Assembly: GCA_937877565.1 (NCBI GenBank)
Contig: CALFJB010000063.1
Span: forward strand, 32,551 to 96,550
DNA: 64,000 nucleotides
Direction: 5' to 3'
Source of the DNA: an uncultured Selenomonadales bacterium
GTDB taxonomy: Bacteria > Bacillota > Negativicutes > Selenomonadales > Selenomonadaceae
How positions within the stretch are numbered: position 1 is the first letter of the stretch; each line of letters starts with the position of its first letter. Shown piece after piece: positions 61,405-64,000 of the stretch. The notes beneath the pieces were generated by a model. That model saw only the letters and a list, made by a program, of their open reading frames with translations. It was not told the DNA's origin and did no database searches. The position numbers were made by a program, and so were the translations under genes.

Positions 61405-62178
61405 CTATAAAACTTTGTACACTAAAACGGTATTGCCAATCAAAATTTTGTCGCCGTGTCGAAGTTCACAGCGCGTTATTGGTTTTTTATTTACAAATGT
61501 GCCGTTTAAACTTCCGGCGTCGCGCAGGACGTGCCGATGCCTTTCATAAGAAATATAAGCGTGAATTCTGGACGCGCCTTCGTCTTCCAATATAAAATCG
61601 TTAGTATCTTTGCGCCCAAAATAAACTTGCCTTTCGCCGAGTACTATTTCAGAATTTTTTAAATCGCTGATAACTGCCAAATTGTGTTCAATACTGCGCG
61701 ACGAAGTTTTCATTGACGCGGTTATTTTAGTTTTGTCCGCAATAATCGTTGATTTATAAGTTGTATCGCCGCTTGCAATTAAAGTTTGGCTCAAAACGTC
61801 GTTTTCAAGGTCAATAGTGTCTTCGTTTTTGGAATTTTCTTCGACATACACGCTGGAAATTAAAATGGCGTCGTCCGTTTTAGAATTTATTTCAATTTTG
61901 ATATTTAAAACGCCGTCCATAAAACAATTTTCACGAATAACCTTGCGTTCAACGGATTCATAAAGCGATTTTATAACCCGCGCCGCGCTTAGTTTATGGC
62001 AATCTTCTTCCGATAAATAAATTGTGTACTCGTTCGGCACAACGTTTACACCGTCCACAGATTTTTTTTGCTTGACAACTTCGCGCTCAAGTGCTTTTAT
62101 TAGTGCTGAAGGTTCAACTTCGCCGCGTTTTTGTAAGAGATTTGCTATTTGACTGCTGATCACGCTGGTTAGTTTCAA
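61405..62178 (-). CDS. FHA-domain protein with N-terminal DUF3662 domain (FhaA-like)
   Basis: The N-terminal part (about 1-120: SSQIANLLQKRGEVEPSALI, VVPNEYTIYLSEEDCHKL) is the DUF3662 domain. The C-terminal part (about 185-255: VLGERQVYFGRKDTNDFILE and ASRIHAYISYERHRHVLRDA, GSLNGTFVNKKP) is a phosphothreonine-binding FHA domain. It probably binds phosphorylated partners of the PASTA kinase in cell-wall control. TTG 62178 is preferred because GGGGAGG lies upstream and the -10 box at 62213-62218 rules out the longer frame. Confidence 0.9.
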   Translation of the reverse strand: MKLTSVISSQIANLLQKRGEVEPSALIKALEREVVKQKKSVDGVNVVPNEYTIYLSEEDCHKLSAARVIKSLYESVERKVIRENCFMDGVLNIKIEINSKTDDAILISSVYVEENSKNEDTIDLENDVLSQTLIASGDTTYKSTIIADKTKITASMKTSSRSIEHNLAVISDLKNSEIVLGERQVYFGRKDTNDFILEDEGASRIHAYISYERHRHVLRDAGSLNGTFVNKKPITRCELRHGDKILIGNTVLVYKVL

Positions 62179-62212
62179 ATTGCTACACCTCCCCAAAAAA
62201 TTTCTCGGCGTC

Positions 62213-62218
62213 ATTATA
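62213..62218 (-). promoter_or_regulatory. -10 region of the fha-stp-prkC-rsgA transcript
   Basis: TATAAT on the minus strand is preceded by TGC (extended -10). A weak TTCAAC lies 17 bases upstream. Transcription would start about 62206, before the TTG start at 62178. Confidence 0.5.
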
Positions 62219-62298
62219 GCATATTTGTCAAACAAGTTGAACAATTTTTGAAAAAAAACTGGAAAAATTTTTTCAGTAAAAATTTAGGAGGCGTTCAA

Positions 62299-63420
62299 AT
62301 GATTATTGGCGTATCGAAGGAAATTAAAAACAATGAAAACCGCGTGGGCTTGACGCCCGCCGGTACTGAATCACTTGTAAAAGCCGGTCACAAAGTTTTA
62401 ATTGAGCAGGGCGGCGGCATTGGCAGCGGTTTTTCTGACGACGATTATAAAGCCGTTGGCGCGGAAATTATTTCTGACAAGAAAAAAATTTTTGATGATG
62501 CAGAAATGATTGTCAAAGTTAAAGAGCCGCTTGAATCTGAATACGAACTTTTTCACGAAGGACAAATTTTATTTACGTATTTGCACCTTGCGCCGGAGCC
62601 GAAACTTACAAAGGCGTTGCTTGACAAGAAAGTTACGGGTATTGCCTACGAAACAGTTGTAGGACGTGATGGCAAAAGTTTACCGCTTTTAGCTCCAATG
62701 AGTGAAATTGCGGGCAGAATGTCAATTCAAATTGGCGCACATTTTCTTGAAAGTCGTTATGGCGGGCGCGGCGTTTTACTTGGCGGCGTCAGCGGCGTTG
62801 CATCGGGACAAGTTGTAATTGTTGGCGGCGGAATTGTTGGAACGAACGCGGCAAAAATGGCAGTTGGAATGGGCGCACGCGTCACGGTTATTGATTTGTC
62901 GATTGATAGACTTAGATATTTGGATGATATTTTTGGCGGCAGAATTTGCACGGTTATTTCAAACAGTTACAATATTTCTGAATGGACGAAACAGGCAGAT
63001 TTACTTGTTGGCGCGGTTTTAATTCCAGGTGCGAAGACTCCAAAACTTGTTACAGAAAAAATGGTTAGCGAAATGAAACGCGGTTCGGTTATTGTTGATG
63101 TGGCAATAGATCAAGGCGGAAGCGTTGAAACTTGCGATAAAGTTACGACGCACGATAACCCAACTTTTGAAAAGTTTGGCGTAATTCATTATTCTGTTGC
63201 AAATATTCCCGGCGCGGTTGCAAGAACTTCGACGCTTGCTTTAACAAATGCAACTTTACCTTACGCGCTGAAAATTGCAAATGACGGCTGGAAACTTGCC
63301 TGTAAAAATGACGCGGGACTTGCCAAAGGTTTAAATACGATTGACGGCAAACTTACAAATAAGGCAGTTGCCGACGCGCTGAATTTAGAATTTACAAATT
63401 TTGAAAATTATCTTAAATAA
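62299..63420 (+). CDS. ald: Alanine dehydrogenase
   Basis: This NAD-dependent enzyme interconverts alanine and pyruvate plus ammonia. Signatures are MIIGVSKEIKNNENRVGLTP, VKVKEPLESEYELF, FTYLHLAPEPKLTKALL, the NAD site VIVGGGIVGTNAAKMAVGMG and GSVIVDVAIDQGGSVET. ATG 62299 follows TAGGAGG and gives the family's usual 373 residues. The convergent fha promoter lies close by. The stop is 1 base before the -35 box of the first antisense RNA. Confidence 0.97.
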   Translation: MIIGVSKEIKNNENRVGLTPAGTESLVKAGHKVLIEQGGGIGSGFSDDDYKAVGAEIISDKKKIFDDAEMIVKVKEPLESEYELFHEGQILFTYLHLAPEPKLTKALLDKKVTGIAYETVVGRDGKSLPLLAPMSEIAGRMSIQIGAHFLESRYGGRGVLLGGVSGVASGQVVIVGGGIVGTNAAKMAVGMGARVTVIDLSIDRLRYLDDIFGGRICTVISNSYNISEWTKQADLLVGAVLIPGAKTPKLVTEKMVSEMKRGSVIVDVAIDQGGSVETCDKVTTHDNPTFEKFGVIHYSVANIPGAVARTSTLALTNATLPYALKIANDGWKLACKNDAGLAKGLNTIDGKLTNKAVADALNLEFTNFENYLK

Positions 63421-63421
63421 A

Positions 63422-63450
63422 TTGACATTGGAGCTTTAAAAATTTATAAT
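63422..63450 (+). promoter_or_regulatory. Promoter of antisense RNA 1
   Basis: TTGACA (63422-63427) and TATAAT (63445-63450) are exactly 17 bases apart, a consensus promoter. The same block recurs at 63750-63778. Confidence 0.88.
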
Positions 63451-63456
63451 ACAAAA

Positions 63457-63585
63457 AGAAAATACCCCGTCAAATGACGGAGCATTTCCTTAGTACCCTA
63501 CAGACGATTGCTCACTGATTAAATGAGTTGGAAGATATAGAATTTAGCCGCTTGTAGCTTTGCCGAGCTTAGGCGGCTGTTTTGC
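63457..63585 (+). ncRNA. Candidate antitoxin (antisense) RNA 1
   Basis: The RNA should start near 63457 and end at the terminator-like hairpin AGCCGC...GGCGGCT plus GTTTTGC (63546-63585), about 128 nt. It has no reading frame. Its 3' end covers the last codons of the small peptide gene, so the two transcripts are convergent and fully complementary over about 128 bases. The 5' hairpin CCGTCAAATGACGG, read on the other strand, is followed by T-rich sequence and can end the peptide mRNA. Confidence 0.7.
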
Positions 63586-63652
63586 TTAATGCAAGCAAGA
63601 TAACTCCGGTGATGACAATCACGCGGATAACAATCTTGACAATACGACGCAT
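63569..63652 (-). CDS. Small hydrophobic cationic peptide 1 (27 aa), candidate type I toxin
   Basis: The peptide begins MRRIVKIVIRVIVITG and continues with hydrophobic residues to a short polar KTAA end. Four basic residues lie in the first ten, then one membrane-spanning stretch. An exceptionally strong ribosome site (AAAGGAGGTGATT) precedes ATG 63652. That site pairs with TCACCTTCC upstream in a GAAA-looped hairpin (63657-63677), which should block translation of the primary transcript. A second copy with nearly the same peptide lies at 63896-63979. I do not recognise the family. Confidence 0.72.
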   Translation of the reverse strand: MRRIVKIVIRVIVITGVILLALSKTAA

Positions 63653-63656
63653 ACAA

Positions 63657-63677
63657 TCACCTCCTTTCGGAAGGTGA
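63657..63677 (-). promoter_or_regulatory. Shine-Dalgarno-sequestering hairpin of peptide 1
   Basis: On the minus strand TCACCTTCC pairs with GGAGGTGA around a GAAA tetraloop, with one bulged base. The whole ribosome-binding site is within the stem. A second hairpin, GCCTG/CAGGC, lies just upstream. Confidence 0.75.
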
Positions 63678-63707
63678 CGCAACCGCCTGTCTTCAGGCAC
63701 CGCGCAG

Positions 63708-63736
63708 ATTTTACCATAGAAATTTTTATTTGTACA
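63708..63736 (-). promoter_or_regulatory. Promoter of peptide mRNA 1
   Basis: On the minus strand TGTACA (63736-63731) and TAAAAT (63713-63708) are 17 bases apart, with a TGG extension just before the -10 box. It is divergent from the antisense promoter of module 2. Confidence 0.6.
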
Positions 63737-63749
63737 GAAATTTTTTAAA

Positions 63750-63778
63750 TTGACATTGGAGCTTTAAAATTCTATAAT
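63750..63778 (+). promoter_or_regulatory. Promoter of antisense RNA 2
   Basis: TTGACA (63750-63755) and TATAAT (63773-63778) are 17 bases apart, almost identical in context to the promoter at 63422-63450. Confidence 0.86.
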
Positions 63779-63784
63779 ACAAAA

Positions 63785-63908
63785 AGAAAACACCCCGTCA
63801 AATGGCGGAGCGTTCCTTTAGTACCTGATAGACGGTTACTCACTTGGTTGATATTAATAGAGGATTTTAGCTAGAGCCGCTTGAGTCTTGGGAGCTTAGG
63901 CGGCTTTA
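63785..63908 (+). ncRNA. Candidate antitoxin (antisense) RNA 2
   Basis: It matches RNA 1 in promoter, the 5' CCCCGTCAAATGGCGGAG hairpin region and the final AGCCGC...GGCGGCT hairpin (63875-63908), and differs in the middle. It overlaps the 3' end of the second peptide gene. The final T-run is short (TTTA), so termination is less certain than in copy 1. Confidence 0.65.
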
Positions 63909-63979
63909 CTGCTGAGTACGAGAAGAATGACACCGGCGATAACAATCACGCGGATAACAATCTTGACAATACGACGCAT
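63896..63979 (-). CDS. Small hydrophobic cationic peptide 2 (27 aa), candidate type I toxin
   Basis: The first 14 residues (MRRIVKIVIRVIVI) equal those of peptide 1; the rest differs by conservative changes and ends KAA. The ribosome site GGAGGTGATT is present. The upstream half of the sequestering hairpin and the promoter run off the window. The two genes are 327 bases apart in the same orientation, a tandem duplication. Confidence 0.68.
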   Translation of the reverse strand: MRRIVKIVIRVIVIAGVILLVLSSKAA

Positions 63980-64000
63980 ACAATCACCTCCTTTCGGAAG

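Noticed and set aside
62179..62244. Longer N-terminus of the FHA protein
   Set aside because: The upstream ATG overlaps the -10 box, while a strong ribosome site precedes TTG 62178.
63421..64000. A CRISPR array, because two similar blocks lie in tandem
   Set aside because: Only two long units exist, with promoter, peptide gene and terminator inside each; there are no short regular repeats and no cas genes.

Overview
The window looks like chromosomal DNA of an anaerobic, flagellated, diderm member of the Firmicutes, most likely a Negativicutes/Selenomonadales relative. The base composition is AT-rich and TTG start codons are common. Typical Firmicutes genes (PASTA kinase/PP2C pair, RsgA, Prp-cleaved L27, ThiT and BioY, IscR-IscS-IscU, alanine dehydrogenase) sit beside outer-membrane genes (TolC with a periplasmic adaptor), MotA/MotB, an anaerobic ribonucleotide reductase and a rubrerythrin. 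This placement is inference from gene content, not a phylogeny.

Layout. 1-12.5 kb: 3' part of ruvB, bioY, a CAP protein, tRNA-Arg(CCT), a secreted HAD phosphatase, twin glycosyltransferases, NnrE/NnrD, a methyltransferase-like protein with a signal peptide, acpS, motB, motA and ubiD. 12.5-22.7 kb: a candidate small RNA, a radical SAM protein, a free-standing metal-binding domain, an IS200/IS605 remnant, yitT, a Zn/Cd-type ATPase, a TPP riboswitch with thiT, a tannase-like esterase, an M48 protease, an aminotransferase and an Lrp regulator. 22.8-31.3 kb: sbcD with a duplicated tail fragment, a TolC/adaptor pair, purA, ychF, a kinase-like NTPase and a flavin reductase-rubredoxin-rubrerythrin fusion.

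31.5-37.0 kb is the most striking locus. One nrdD gene is cut by three introns and one intein. Intron 1 has no ORF, intron 2 carries a LAGLIDADG gene, and intron 3 carries a NUMOD/HNH gene. The intein is 359 residues long and sits directly before the conserved CRTRV cysteine. All predicted splices restore the frame, yet the spliced protein seems to lack the C-terminal glycyl-radical segment.

37-46.9 kb: rplU-prp-rpmA behind an L21-type leader, an orphan adenine methyltransferase, leuD/leuC, a capsule-type glycosyltransferase, priA, a probable 6S RNA, queE and rplS. 47-63.4 kb: htrA, rlmH, maf, two frameshifted small genes, a TerD-vWA protein, the isc genes with their regulator, a frameshifted diguanylate cyclase next to a TRAP-type binding protein, a Ser/Thr kinase/phosphatase/FHA signalling set with rsgA, and ald.

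63.4-64.0 kb: two tandem modules, each with a 27-residue cationic hydrophobic peptide on the minus strand. For the complete copy the Shine-Dalgarno site lies in a stable hairpin. A strong convergent plus-strand promoter in each copy makes a short RNA overlapping the peptide gene's 3' end. This is the architecture of a type I toxin-antitoxin system, and I do not recognise the peptide family. Intergenic gaps also carry at least three kinds of recurrent palindromic element.
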